DNA of 64,000 bases, taken from Kalaharituber pfeilii (lineage: Eukaryota; Ascomycota; Pezizomycetes; Pezizales; Pezizaceae). The DNA is taken from the NCBI GenBank assembly GCA_015179045.1, contig WHUZ01000053.1, positions 124,001 through 188,000 of the forward strand, written 5' to 3'. The translations under genes were made by a program, and so were the position numbers. The notes below the pieces were generated by a model. The model was not told where the DNA came from, searched no databases, and saw nothing but the letters and a program-made list of their open reading frames with translations. Shown piece after piece: positions 23,992 to 37,140 of this stretch; the first letter of the stretch is position 1; every line of letters starts with the position of its first letter.

Positions 23992-26900
23992 ATGACCGTC
24001 AGCGACTTCTTCCTCGCCCTCCCCGGCGCCAATGCCCACTCCAAATTCCGCCTCGACGAGCTCCAATCTGGGATCAACGCGCTTCTTACCCCCGGCGCAA
24101 AGGTCATCAAGATCAGTACGCTATTCGTACATTATGTATATCCGCAGCCCGAGGACAGCACGCTGGTGGACCAGAAAAGCGAGCAGCGCGATATGCTGGA
24201 GAAGCTGCTTGTGTACGGCGATGAGTGGAGCGAGTTATATAAGGATGAGGGAACTGAGAGGTTGCGGAGGATTGTGAGAGGAGAGGAGCAGGCTCGCAAG
24301 GGATTGGTAGTTCTGTATGTGGCGCCGAGGAAGGGGACCATCTCACCATGGAGTTCGAAGGCGACGAGCATTGCGCATGTGTGTGGATTGGAGAACGTTG
24401 TGCAAAGGATTGAGAGGGGAGTTGTGTTTGGGCTGGAAGTGGAGGGAGAGGGGAAGGTGGATGTGAAGTTTTTCGGGGACTTGCTACATGATCGCATGAC
24501 ACAGGTGATACTCTGGCCTCAAAGTTTCCATTTCATTACTTACTGATTTACATTTTGCAGACGCTGGAGCTTACCCCGCCCACCTTCTCTACTCTCTTTG
24601 CCTCCCACCCTCCCGAACCCGTCAGCTCCGTCAACCTCCTCACCTCCCCGAACCCCAGGGCCGAACTCGAGAAAGCCAACAAGGACCTGGGCCTTGCCCT
24701 CGACTCTTCCGAAATTGACTACCTTCTGTCTGCCTTCTCCCCGAATGGCCCTATTCCACGCAACCCCTATGACGTTGAGCTCTTCATGTTCGCCCAAGTC
24801 AACTCCGAGCACTGCCGACACAAGCAATTCAATGCCTCGTGGACCATCGACGGTGAGCAAAAGGATATGTCCCTGTTCAGCATGATCCGCAATACGCATA
24901 AGGTGAACCCGAACTGGACCATCTCTGCGTATTCGGATAACGCGGCTGTACTAGCAGGGGCGACGGAGGAGGAAGGTCTCTTTTGGGCACCGAATCCTGC
25001 GACTCAGGCGTGGGAGCAGACGAAGGAACCTGTGCATTTTGTTGCTAAGGTCGAGACTCACAACCACCCGACTGCAGTCTCGCCATACCCTGGTGCAGCA
25101 ACTGGGTCCGGTGGTGAGATTCGTGATGAGGGCGCTGTGGGCCGAGGCTCCAAGCCAAAGACTGGTTTGGCAGGCTTCAGTGTGTCTGACCTGCTCATCC
25201 CTGGTAATAAACAGCCCTGGGAGGTTGACATCGGCAAGCCGAACCACATTGCTAGCTCGGTCGATATCATGTTAGAAGCACCAATTGGGAGCGCAGCGTT
25301 CAACAACGAGTTCGGAAGGCCTTGTACACTGGGTTACTTCCGTACCCTAACGGCCCCAGTACCAACTCCTGAGGGTGGGCAGGAATATCGGGGATATCAT
25401 AAACCCATCATGATTGCTGGCGGCTTGGGCACAGTGCGCCCTATTCACGCAAAGAAGGAAGCCGGTTTAGTCATCCCAGGCGCATACGTCATTGTCCTTG
25501 GAGGCCCCGCAATGCTGATCGGATTGGGAGGCGGCGCGGCCTCCAGTATCGCCTCCGGCGAAGGTTCGGTAGATCTCGATTTCGCTAGTGTCCAGCGTGG
25601 GAACCCCGAGATGCAGCGTAGGGCCCAAATGGTCATCGACACATGCGTAGCTCTCGGGAAAGAGAACCCCATCTTGTCCATCCATGACGTCGGCGCTGGC
25701 GGGTTGTCGAATGCGTTGCCGGAGCTTGTGCACGATGCGGGCTTGGGTGCGAAGTTCGAGCTCAGGGAGGTTGAGAACGTGGATAAAGGGATGAGTCCGC
25801 TGCAGATTTGGTGTTGCGAAGCACAGGAGAGGTACGTGCTTGCTATTAGCGAGGATAAGTTGTCGACTTTTGAGGCTATCGCGAAGAGGGAGAGGTGCGG
25901 GTTCTCGGTTGTGGGGAGGGCGGAGGGGCAGGTGACGACGCCCCAGTCGAAGGAGCCGACTGAGAGATTGATACTGACGGACCGGGACTCAACAACTGAT
26001 CCAACTCCAATCGATCTCCCGATGTCGGTGCTCTTCGGCAAGCCGCCAAAGATGTCCCGGAATGTTACTTCAAGGAAATTGCCCCTCCCCCGCTTCGACG
26101 CAAGTCTTAGCGCGTACCTCCCACCGCTTCCTACAACGACTTACCTGGAGGAGGCAATAACCCGTGTCCTCCGTTTGCCATCCGTTGGCTCTAAGTCCTT
26201 CCTGATCACCATCGGCGACCGCACCGTCACGGGCCTTATCACTCGTGACCAAATGGTCGGTCCATGGCAGGTCCCTGTTGCTGATGTCTCCGTCTCCGCA
26301 ACTGTGCTTTCGGAAACCGTGAAGGCTGGCGAAGCCATGGCCATGGGCGAGAGGCCGACCCTCGCACTCATCTCCCCGGGCGCGAGTGCAAAGATGGCGG
26401 TTACCGAGTCCCTACTCAACCTCGCTGCCGCGGACATCAAGGACGGGTTGTCTCGGGTGAGGTTAAGCGCGAATTGGATGGCGGCCGGCTCTCACCCCGG
26501 CGAAGGTGCTGCGCTGTACGAGGCTGTGGAGGCAATTGGAATGGATCTATGCCCGAAGTTGGGAGTGAGCATCCCAGTGGGGAAGGACTCGATGAGTATG
26601 AAGATGAAATGGGGAGAGAAGGAGGTCACGGCGCCTATCTCGCTTGTCGTGACGGCGTTCGCTGCAGTGGCGGACGTGGGGAGGACGTGGACGCCGCAGA
26701 TTTTGAGGGATGAAGTGGTAGGCGAGAGGACGTCACTTGTTTTCGTTGATTTTGCGAATGGGAAGCGGGCACTGGGTGGAAGCGCTGTTGCCCAAGTTTT
26801 TGGGCAGGTCGGAAACGAGTGCCCGGATGTCAGAGATGTCGATGCTCTGAAGGGATTCTACTCTATACTCAAGACGCTGAGAGATGAGGATTTGGTGCTG

Positions 26901-28322
26901 GCATACCATGACCGTAGCGACGGAGGTCTCATCACTACCATCCTCGAGATGGCCTTTGCGGGCAGAGTTGGACTCGATGTTGACCTCTCCTCCCTGATAC
27001 CAGGCACCGCATCTCCCACAGCGGAGTCCCTCATCAATACCCTATTCACAGAAGAGCTCGGCATCGTCCTTCAAGCCCGTCTCTCCACCCTCCCTCGCCT
27101 CCTCGCCCTGCTTACCGACGTCGCCCGCATCCCTTCCACCTCCATCCATCCCCACATCGCTACCCAGAACCACACCCACAACCAGCTCATCTCCCTCCTC
27201 CACTCCGCCTCTTCCCCCTCGCCCATCCTCTCCCACCCCCGCTCTACCTACCACCACCACTGGACCCATACTACCCATTCTCTCCAGCGTCTCCGTGACA
27301 ACCCCTCCTGCGCCGACTCCGAGCACAACCTCCTCCTCTCAAACACCGATTTCGGTCTCTCATACCATCTCACGTTCTCCCCCGACGACACCACCCTCCT
27401 CCCGCGCAACACTTTCACCATCTCCCCTACTTCCCGCCCCCGCGTCGCAATCCTCCGCGAGCAGGGAATCAATGGCCACTCCGAAATGGCCTTTGCCTTC
27501 TACGTCTCTGGCTTCCAGGCTATCGACCTTCACATGACCGACCTTCTCGGCCCGAGCCCCAAATATACGCTTGACGACTTTGCCGGCATTGCAGCTTGCG
27601 GCGGGTTCAGCTACGGCGACGTCCTGGGCGCGGGGGCAGGGTGGGCCAAGAGCGTGCTCTACCATCCTAAACTCCGCCAACAGTTTTACAAATTTATGAA
27701 CGAGAGAAAGGACACATTCGTGCTCGGTGTGTGCAACGGGTGCCAATTCCTTTCGCACCTGTCCGCTGCGGGTATCATCCCTGGCACCCAGCGCCTGTGG
27801 CCCGCGTTTCTCCGGAATCAGTCCGAGCAGTACGAAGCCCGGCTGTGTCTCCTCCAAGTCTCTGAGTTCGCTGCCCCCATCACTCCAGACGGGTCCATAA
27901 CAGCCATAGGCTCCACCACGGGTCTTGCCTCCCTACCTCCCTCCATCTTCCTCCACTCCATGCATGCCTCCACCATCCCGACCGCCACAGCTCATGGCGA
28001 AGGCCGCGCAGTCTTCTCCTCCCCCGCACACCTGTCCTCCTTGCTTTCTTCTGGCCTCGTGGCTCTCCGATACGTCGACAACGACCTCAATCCCACCGAG
28101 GTGTACCCGTGCAACCCGAACGGCTCTCCCTACGGGATAGCGGGCGTGCGAAACCCGGACGGGCGCATCCTGGCGATGATGCCTCATCCGGAACGCACAA
28201 TATTGAGCGAAGGGGTCAGCTGGAGGCCGGCGGGGCAGAAGGAGAGGGAAGAGATGGGCTGGCATGGTGGGCTCGGGCCGTGGGTGAGAATGTTTAGGAG
28301 CGCGAGGAGGTGGGTGGGGTAA
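23992..28322 (+). CDS. Phosphoribosylformylglycinamidine synthase (FGAM synthase, ADE6/PurL type)
   Basis: Exons 23992-24504 and 24561-28322 (56-base intron, GTGATA...TTTGCAG) give 1424 aa, close to the roughly 1350 of yeast Ade6. The enzyme makes FGAM from FGAR, glutamine and ATP, the fourth step of de novo purine synthesis in the cytosol. Residues 1-170 are the PurS-like N-terminal domain. The synthetase core has [11 protein letters not shown] near 250, [19 protein letters not shown] near 330, [14 protein letters not shown] and [15 protein letters not shown]. The C-terminal class I glutaminase starts near 1130 ([18 protein letters not shown]), with the nucleophile cysteine in GVCNGCQ near 1229 and the PHPER His/Glu pair near 1380. 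All catalytic motifs are intact. A His/Ser/Pro-rich linker (about 1025-1100) precedes the glutaminase domain. Confidence 0.97.
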
Positions 28323-29640
28323 AGATGTATGTATTTGAACTTGGTTTTTTTGGTTTTTGGTTTTTATTTTGGAGGGTTGGAATAGATTGGTGTGGGAGGA
28401 TTTACTATTTACAGATAACGAGAGGGAATCAGTTATAGGGAAGGGTTGTAAGGCTTAGATTTTTTTTTTTTTCTTTTTTTTTTACCACGAGCAAGCAAGA
28501 AAGATTTGTTAATATGGGACTCATTGTCCCATTGTGTTTTGTCGGATTTGGAATATCATGTCTTTTTATTTATTTTATTTTTGCTTTTTTTAGTTAGTTT
28601 CACACATTGGACAGCAGTAAATAAAAATCTCTTTCTTTGCGTTTTTATTTATTATTATTTTTTTTATTCCATTCGTTTCTATTTCATATTTTAATAATTT
28701 TTTTACTTTTCTATTTTTACCGTTTACCTCACATTATGCAAAATGAGGAAATATATATAAAAAAGAATTTTTTTTTATTAGGAGGACCAGATTAAGTTGA
28801 CTTTTCCTACATTCTTCAGGGTAACTTTTACCTATATTACCCCTCTGTTCAGAAGCATGAATCTCATATGTAAAGTTACCATTTCGGTATGCTAGCTTCC
28901 CCATGATGAGCTACTGGAAAACAACAATTATTTTTTCTTGGCTCTGTTCTCTTTTGTCTTTTTACAGTACCGCTTTTATAAAAATATATATACTTCTGTA
29001 TCTTGCTTTTCACGTAAGAACAACTTGATATTAACATTTTCTTTTAAAAAGAAAGAAGTCACCTCCCGCTCGCCACCCTCTTCTTACAGAAACAATCATA
29101 AAAACACAGATGCATCCCACAAACGGAGAAAGAAAAAAAAAAAAGAAAAAAGGTAGCCATATCTAAACAACCTGTTAAACTTAGAAGTATCCTCTTCAAA
29201 TCCCATCACACCCTGGTAATGATACACAAGAGAAATCAAAAGAAAAACAAGAGGAACGAGGAAGAATAGGGGAGAAAAACATGATTTTTAAAAAAAAAGG
29301 ACATATAATCCACCATCTCGTGCCATAACCATAATCACATCATGAGCCTCCCCATTCCTATATAATATATCGGATGCCATGTTTAAACTTGTCTGTGCAA
29401 ATTCCTTCACCATGAGAATTCATTACTCATGATCCATCATGTAATCTTTCCTCCATAAAATCCATGCCGCTCCAGATCATGCCGAGCTTTGTCTTGTCTG
29501 TATTCCAGCCCATTACCAGTGTCTACCAATGCCATCAACAAACTATACCAATTCACAACCTTACAGCATCATCAAACCGAGTTCCTGGTCTGTTGGAGTC
29601 TTTGAAATTTCGAAGAATATCATTTAAAGTCACAGATAAC
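28323..29640. other. AT-rich intergenic region between convergent genes
   Basis: About 1.3 kb separate the 3' ends of FGAM synthase and glycogen synthase. T-runs (28460-28483), ATTT-rich stretches and A-runs predominate and no gene is seen. The region probably holds both 3' UTRs. Confidence 0.6.
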
Positions 29641-32219
29641 TTAAACGGCGGCAGCATCAGGGGGAGGCGCGTTCGGGTGACCCGGAGCTCGCTTGGGGCT
29701 TCTCAATGTCAATGGGAACGGATAGTCGTCTGGGTCTTCCTCATCACTATGAGAAGGATTCACGTTAGACTCTATTCACCATTCAGTCACACACACACAT
29801 GGTTACTTACGGCAATCTCCATCCCACATAGTCCTCAGTGCTCAATCCCTCCCTACCCTCTTGCAAGCTGCCAAAGTCACCTGGGGTCATCATGCCCGTT
29901 CGATCTCTAGGACTGCCTGGAGCAGACAACGGCCTAGACACCTTCTGCTCCGTGCCATCGAAGAAATGGAATGGTTCATTGCTATCGAAAGATTGTGGGT
30001 ATGCTCTTCTCATAGCCAATTGCCTTGCCTTGATATACTCCATTCCCATACGTTTCCAGTCCAAAAGGTCGCTCAAGCGCTCGGTACGGTTGCGCTGATT
30101 GATACGCTGCCTTCGAGTCTTGAGCGTAAATTCGTACATGTAGTCCGTAAGTTGGTTGACACTTTCATCAACACCCTTCATTCGCCTGTCTACAATGTAG
30201 ATACCATAATCCGACGGGCTCTCAATCAATTCTTCCATGTAGCAACCAAATCCAGAAAGATTGGTCGTGATAGATGGAACACCCATGACGGTACATTCAG
30301 CAGGGGTATATCCCCATGGCTCATAGTAGGACGAGAAGACACCCAAGTGAGTACCACGAACGAATTCATCGTAATCTAGTGGCAGGACTGGATTGGCAGA
30401 GTTCAAGAATTCTGGATGGAAGATAATCTTCACTCGGTCTGATGGATGGTTGAAAAGTTGAACTCTCCGGATTTGATTGAGAATTGGGTCGTTGTTATCA
30501 TCGGCCTAGACGCAAATTGTCTTGTGTCAGTGCATGTGAGCGAGAGTGATTGCGCTGTTAAAACATAGAAAATGGCTAGATCTCACTACCATATTGTGAG
30601 TCACAATCGGGGGTAGAGAGTTCCTCTTCATTGCAAACACTCGTCGCTTCAGCATGATCCTCTCCTGCGCACTCATCAGATCCTTTTCGTCTGGTAACTC
30701 GCTACCATCATGCCATCTTAACGCCCTTTCGAACAGCCTCTTTCCGATGCTTTGCTCGATGACCTTAACTGATTCGCTGAGCGCCTTTACTACAGCCTGT
30801 CCCTTTAATGCTTCAACGGTCAAGGAATGAGTCTGAGCAGGCATAATAACGAAAGCGACCACTGTCATCTTGGATCCGGAAGTCTTCAGTCGGTGATTCA
30901 GCCTTGCCAATGATTCAATGAACATATCAACACCCTTGTTTCGGTATTCGTATCGACCAGCCGTGAAGAAATAGAGCGTATTGTCGAGATCAAAATCATT
31001 ATGCCCATAAAAGTGCCCTCGGATAAACTCATTAATCTTCTCCTTAGCCTGGGCATGGAGATTCTGAAACTCGTGCATTGCAGAGAACTTGACGACATTC
31101 AGACCGTTTGGTAACACACCATCAGGCTTCCTCTTCAAAAGATGCTCACTCTCGTAGGCAGTGATGTGAGACACCGTCGTAAAGACATCCGCAGAGTGAG
31201 TAGCAGCACGCTCAATGCAATAACGATGGTATATACCACGCTTCCCTGCTTCCGCATCTACATCAAAGTACTGCAGATTGTTGTAAAAATCGACAGATCC
31301 AGCGCAAAGATATCGCCCAAGTAATGTTGCATGAGTAGTGAAGATTGTGGTGACATCGATACGTCTCTTGCGGCACAATGGAAGGCCAACACCAGCTAGC
31401 CACTCATGGAAATGTGCGATGACAACCTTATTTTGCTCATGGTGGGTGAACTGTTTGAAATTTTGTTAGCGCAATCCTTGATCGACAAGCATGCGAGATC
31501 TTACTTCACCCAAGAACCATGCAATCAGGTATCCAAATACAATAGCCTCGTTCGTCTCATCGTCTGCTGGAGGTGCAGGGATCCCTGCAAGGTTCCATAA
31601 ATCCGCTCGCCACTCGTCCAGATGCTTATAAGCAGTCTTGGTATCAAACAAAATGACACGAGGTGCACCCTCGATGAGCCATCGTCCGTAAACATATTCA
31701 ATGCCTCTATCGGCCATGGAATCCAGAGTCTGCTTCAATGGGCCAGACCGAGGCTGCAAGGCTTCTACTTCAACGGCAGACTAAATTGTTATGTGGTCAT
31801 ATTAGCTAGAGCCTCCGCTACCACGGACCCTCCTACTCTGTTCCACACGAGTATCGAGGAAAAGACAATACTCTGTATACTCAGAGTGAGGGAATTTTGG
31901 GGACAAACAGAAGCTCGGTTGAGAGGGCCCAGGAGACAATATCGTTCTCCATACTCGGCTGTGGTAATTGGCGCCTTCGACTTGATGACAGAGTAAATAC
32001 CACCAACTGGAGTGCAGCAAGCGTCAGCCCAGTCCTTTCATGCTCTTTTAGTGGCCCAGTGAAGATAAAGGCCACTATCAAGCCATGCAGAGGCCGAATA
32101 GACGGTCGTAGACAAACCAAAAGACGGGAATGTGGGGGTAAAGGCGAACCTCTGTTTGCTACCTCCGTCGACACTTCAAAGAGAAGGTGTTGCTTAACGT
32201 CTCGTTTCCTGTCAGACAT
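29641..32219 (-). CDS. Glycogen [starch] synthase (GT3 family)
   Basis: Minus-strand exons 32219-32150, 32006-31909, 31780-31505, 31450-30590, 30505-29811 and 29746-29641 give 701 aa, the normal length for fungal Gsy proteins. The enzyme extends glycogen with UDP-glucose in the cytosol. N-terminal [18 protein letters not shown] provides the UDP-glucose-binding loop, split by intron 1. [46 protein letters not shown] and [14 protein letters not shown] follow. The catalytic EPWGYTPAE motif is near residue 500, and the arginine-rich [20 protein letters not shown] helix is the glucose-6-phosphate sensor. The tail [12 protein letters not shown] resembles the inhibitory phosphorylation cluster of yeast Gsy2 and animal site 3, so regulation by phosphorylation is expected. 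Exon 6 encodes a proline-rich end ([12 protein letters not shown]). Intron 1 begins GTTCGC, a weak but frame-consistent donor. Confidence 0.96.
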
Positions 32220-32600
32220 TCTTGGTGGGCTGGGTGTTTCTCGTTGCTCAGCTACTCGGCTGGTGTGATAGGGACTGTTATAGATATCGGCCATTGGGTC
32301 AGTATAGTAAGTCTAGGAACACACTCGAGAACAGGCAAGTCTCTTTCTTGATTCTTCTTCAGGTGCTTCTCGCTCAATTGGCCTCTCCGATCTGTCTCGA
32401 TCCGGTCGACAGAGGGAGCGGGCGAGGGGGGCTTTCGCGAGGGAGCACCGCACTCGGGCAGCCTCCTAAAAGGGAAGTTGCACTTACCTCGCAATGCAGT
32501 GCTGCTCTCCACGCGAAGACAGGCGAAGCAAGCAAAGTGTAACTTTAGATCTCTAGAAAATATTCAAGCTTGGAGAGGCCAGGGGAGAAAAAGAGATGAA

Positions 32601-32603
<3 letters not shown>

Positions 32604-32636
<33 letters not shown>
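32604..32636. repeat. 33-base poly-T run
   Basis: An uninterrupted T run in the upstream region of glycogen synthase, reading as poly-A on the gene's strand, about 390 bases before the start codon. Confidence 0.85.
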
Positions 32637-33203
32637 CCCCTTTTCACTTTTCCGTACTTTTTCTTTTTTCTGTTGGATTTGGTTGGGGGTGGACAGTTAT
32701 TTGTTGCTGGGGGCTCGTTGTTTGTGGGCGCACACGGATGTTTGGGACGGCAAGGCTACGAGTCACTGGTAAATAAGCCAGCTGCGAGGTTGCCGCAGTA
32801 CTGGATCTCTATCTCTTATGTAGGGTCCTGGCTGGGGAGGTGGGGAGGGGCTGCTGTTCTCAGAATGGGCTGCTCGCTGTGAGGGTGGGTGGGGAGCTTG
32901 GATTGTTGGGCAGAAAGGATGGCGAGTGCGTTTATGTACAAGTTTTATCACGACGGAGCCTAGCTAGGAGGATTTACTCCCTCTCTGCCCCCCCGCTCTA
33001 ATTGAGGGTTTTAATTCATGGTTCCGCAATGAGCAGCGGGAAGCTTTCAAGCAGGGCAAGTCTGAGGCAACGGCAGGGGCATGCAATTGAGGCTAGACCC
33101 GCTGGACTAAGGATTTTCCCATAGCACTGGTGATCCTCTGCAGCAGCGTGAAATGTTTGGTAGGGTGTGCGATGATGCAGCAGGATGGTGGTGACGATGG
33201 TTG

Positions 33204-33236
33204 GTGGTGGTGGTGGTGGTGGTGGTGGTGGTGGTT
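33204..33236. repeat. (GGT)n microsatellite
   Basis: About ten GGT units in a row, flanked by imperfect TGGTTGG units on both sides. Confidence 0.8.
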
Positions 33237-33642
33237 GGTGGCCATGGGTACGGTGTGGTGGGTATCTCTATGACGTAAGAAGTACCGGCGCGAAACAGCA
33301 GAATCTCCAGAACTGAAAAACTACAGTTGCGATACAGAAAAAGCAGCAAGCGGTAAAATGAGCCATCGGGGAAAAAAGACTGCAGAGCTCAGTCGAGCTG
33401 CGCCGGGATGAGCGGTAGGGCGTGGCAGTCAAACGTACAGTAGAGTACTTTTGTGCTGCATTGCTCAATGCATCGGCACATCCTGCCAGGCAATGGAGGC
33501 ATTTGTGATCTGTGTGAGGCGCGGTGGGTACAGGCGCCAGGGAGGAACATGCCGCCCGGCCTTGTCCTCGCAACGAACCACCGGAGTACAGTACAGTACA
33601 ATGCTATCCTTACCAAATAGAATCTGCCGCGGAAAGCCGCCA

Positions 33643-33800
33643 GAAAGAAAAGAAAAAAAAAGAAGGACAGAAAAAGAAAAGAAAAGAAGAGAAGAAAAGA
33701 AAAGAAAAGTAGTAAATGGGAAAAGAGATAAAGTGATAAAAGAAAGAGAGAAAAAAAAAGGAAAGGAAAAAGAAAAAAGAAGAGAAGAGAAAAGGTGGGC
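33643..33800. repeat. Homopurine (GAAA/AGAA) tract
   Basis: Almost every plus-strand base over about 155 bases is A or G, in GAAAAGAAAAG-type arrays, with a few T interruptions around 33708-33740. Long homopurine-homopyrimidine mirror-like tracts can adopt triplex DNA. Confidence 0.75.
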
Positions 33801-35748
33801 ATTGTAGATAGGTAACCACCAGTCGCATGTCTTGCTGCAAGATGTGGCCAGCGCTGCGCGCATCCCAGGGCCGAGTCAAGCTCTGGCGCATATGCTTGGC
33901 CAACCAGCAGTGCAGAACAGGAGCATGTCCAGTGCATATGAGAAATGCCTTACAAACTGCTCGGTCGCTTCGCTGTGGGCAATTTACAACACTACGTATA
34001 CAGTGGTGCGCTCGCTGTATTGCACTTTACCCGTATACAACTGGCCGGGACGGGGCAATCAACCACAACGCCTGCCATCGGCCCAGATGTCTACGGCCGC
34101 TCTGTTTGATGATATCAACCCGTCCTTGGCCTGGTGTCTGGCACATTGCGAGTGGGCGAGTAGTGTAATAGCGCACGTCCTTGATGGGCCGCGGTCTGTA
34201 GGTAGCAGCAAACGAGCGTCGATCGACATGCTTCTCTGCCATTCTCTGCGGCCTCAACACTCCCGGCGATACACCGATCCGGATTTTCCCATCGCACGAG
34301 CTTGAAAGTCTAGTTGATGCAGCATGACGGCCAACGCCCTCTATCGCAGCCTACCTCAGCAGTACATCCGGCTATGTCGTTTGATGGCCCCACAGCCACT
34401 AATTTCCACTAGCCTCCAATGCTGAATCCCGAACAATACAGCGACTGCCCAGCGCCGCGATTCCCCCTCCGAGCTTCATACATATAACCCCTCCCCCAAT
34501 CCTAGCGGAACAAAATGTTCGCGATCTATCCAGCGCCCCTATCGCCCGCCACCCATCCCCCTCATTCCCTTAACCAAGTGAAAGCCCAACTGACCTATCC
34601 TTTGTTCCCGCCAAAAAAGCCGGTATACCCCGCACGTTACTTGCTGATTCTCACCTACCTGTATGATCTCGTGCCCAGATCGGAAGCACCAACATAAACT
34701 CTAATCAAAGATGGTGAACACGTAGATATCGTAGACAATATAAAAGCACTCAATCACACCCTTGATTCCTTGCAATTGAGCTCGAACTAGAACACTCTCT
34801 AGACTTCAATTGCTCAAATATTGGTGATGAGGGTCAGATTCACCCTTTGTCCGGTGTCGACCGCCCCATCCAGTAAATGATGCTGCAGAATCCATGATCA
34901 CCGTACTCACATAACGTGCTGTACCTGCACAAGCAGCCTACTTGCTAGTGTCAGTTTAGTCCCAAATAAACACCGAGAATTCGAAAAAAGAAAAGAAAAA
35001 AAGGATAAGAAGAAAAAGAAAAAAGCCTCATGACATGAGGCGCCCCCAATATTACTTTTTGAAACCCTAAGCTGATCTGATATTTAACTGCTCACCACTC
35101 ATGCTATCACTCATTTCCAGAACACACAAGTGCCTGGATGCTGCTCGTATATTGAATTTTCTCGCTGCTGGAAACATGCCTTGCTCACTGTTTGCTGATA
35201 TTCAGATCATTCCTACTAAAGTAAAATTAATGCTGACGGTTGACATCAATCAAATTTTCCAGTTAAGCTCTATTGTTTGCCCGTCTCTCATCTCGTTCTT
35301 TTGCGTACATCTGACCCCCGGCTTGCTTCCCGGCAATGAGTCGTGGCGTTGCGTGGCAACTCAGCAGGGAAGCACAAATTTCCACGACCTACTGTTTTTA
35401 GATGTATCACCAACCCGGTTCTTAGCGGGGTCCATTAATGCCAGCACTGCTTTGCATCCTGCACAAACGCAAAGTGCTCTATGAATAACGCATATCAGCA
35501 ATTTTGAAAGTGTGAGATGTGAAGCAAAATGCAAGGAATAATAATGAAACAAAAAATCATTGTGGAATTTTTCGAGAACATTCCAGCTACAAGCCAACTA
35601 CAGCTCCATGAAGCTCACCACTCCAAATTGATGACTACTCTATATATCGCTCATTGAGATAATCCAAAGAGTACCGCAATAACAACAATACTACATGGGA
35701 TAACTACATACTAATGAGCATCCAAACCTGTACATATGGTGCTTAGAC

Positions 35749-37140
35749 TCAGAAGGCAATTATCCAATCTTGGGTGATCTCAACCTGTAACTTCAGTTAG
35801 ATACTACCCTACTCAAGCCAGAAATAGCAGGGCTTAGACATACCTTCGGGCTAGTCTGGTTACTTTCGGGTCCTGCACTACTACCACACTCGCTTTCCCA
35901 TCCTTCCACAGTGATATTGACATCCAACCTGTTCCCACCACTCTTTCCAGTAACCGTGCGCCTTTCTTTTAAACTAGTGCTCTTCAACCCTACCAATATA
36001 GCCTTCTCACATGAGCGCCCTTCATAATCTTGATGAATTTATTACTTCCTCCTTCAGGGCTAAATTTCGGACGTAAGTGTATTGTCTACACCGTTCAATA
36101 TCAATGAACGATGAATGTAGTCTCCTTTCTTATATGCACAAGACACAGGTTTCAAGATAGAGGACGTCACTAGTTAGACCTTCCTCTCCAGTTGAAACTG
36201 TAATTGTTAATGAATCGTACTTCATAAGGCCTGATAAACGGCGTAGGCGGTCTGCACACAAATATATGACCACCGCTCATGAGGATGGGAATCTTCTTCA
36301 GGGGACTCTTAATGTCGACATACGTACTTCCCCCTCTATAAATAGTGAAATTATCGTAATCATAATACTTGTCCATCGGGAAGGAAAATACTGGTCGATT
36401 TTGTGCTTTCATGAACGAAATGATAAACATTAGTTTCAATATCAGCACGTCGTCCCAAATGCGCGATGAAAAGCAGAATACCAAGTTGGTAGAAGTGAGT
36501 ACCTTAACCGGACAATATCATGAATGCTTGATACATAGGCTCCTCTGCAAGATACGGCTCCCTGCACTTAGCGTCTATATGTGCATGAGCTCGGAAAAAC
36601 GGATAGAATGCGCTTGCTTAATATCACCTGGTGAGAAGCTCTTCTGAAAGGTTGCAAAAAAAAAAAAAAAAAAAAAAAAAAAGGAAGCAGCGAATGGCAC
36701 GTCCTGAGACTCTCGTTCCTTGATAGCTGTATAGGTGGCATTGCGGAAACCCATAACGTTTAGATTGCGGACATCTCTATGCCATAGCACAAGTTATCTT
36801 TTGGCATGGTGGTTTCAGGGCCATTAAAGACTGAAGGTTCGTTCATATGTTTCCAAATATAGGCATTGCGCTGCGTGCCCATAATCCCAACAAATGTGAA
36901 TTGCTCTTTCCATTAGGAGACGGAAGCTGGATTGAAACAGGCAACCCAGTTGCTTAAACCAGGCCAACACCACCCCTCATCAGTCTTTCCTGCCTCATCT
37001 TTGACAGCAGGCCCACGGGAGTTAGTTCACCTTTTCTATGTGAGGATCAATGATAACAACAAGCAGTCACAAGAGCAACGGAGGAATAGCATCAGAGTCT
37101 CAGAACAGACGGACTTCGAGTACCTGCTATCTGCAGCTTC
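35749..37140 (-). pseudogene. Decayed glucosidase II alpha-subunit (GH31) gene
   Basis: In three frames and in the right order on the minus strand, pieces of a GH31 ER glucosidase II alpha subunit can be read: VIIDPHIEK (about 37060-37034), EGWCWPG (about 36990-36970), an AYIWKHMNEPSVFNGPETT segment (about 36870-36815), LWHRDVRNLN...NATY (36788-36730), AFYPFFRAHAHIDAK (about 36622-36580), RLRYSLLPTWYSAFH (about 36515-36470), YDYDNFTIYRGG and IPILMSGGHI (36370-36270), and YKKGDYIHRSLILNG (about 36140-36095). Frameshifts and stops separate them. The nucleophile Asp of WNDMNEP is His here, and the segment with the acid/base Asp (the WTGDN region) is missing where a 27-base A run sits. The 5' part is not recognisable. 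The 3' limit, a possible VEITQDWII ending at 35749, is tentative. Family identity is from remembered conservation and looks strong. Confidence 0.85.
36656..36682. repeat. 27-base poly-A run inside the GH31 pseudogene
   Basis: On the pseudogene strand this reads as 27 Ts immediately after the codon corresponding to RSFF of the GH31 protein, exactly where roughly 50-60 residues of the family sequence are absent. Confidence 0.85.

Larger units (their letters stand above)
32220..35748. other. 3.5-kb intergenic region with simple repeats
   Basis: No gene is recognised. The first 300 bases are presumably the glycogen synthase promoter. Simple-sequence features are a 33-base T run (32604-32636), a (GGT)n microsatellite near 33204-33236, a homopurine tract (33643-33800) and an A/G-rich stretch near 34985-35022. 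Confidence 0.55.
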
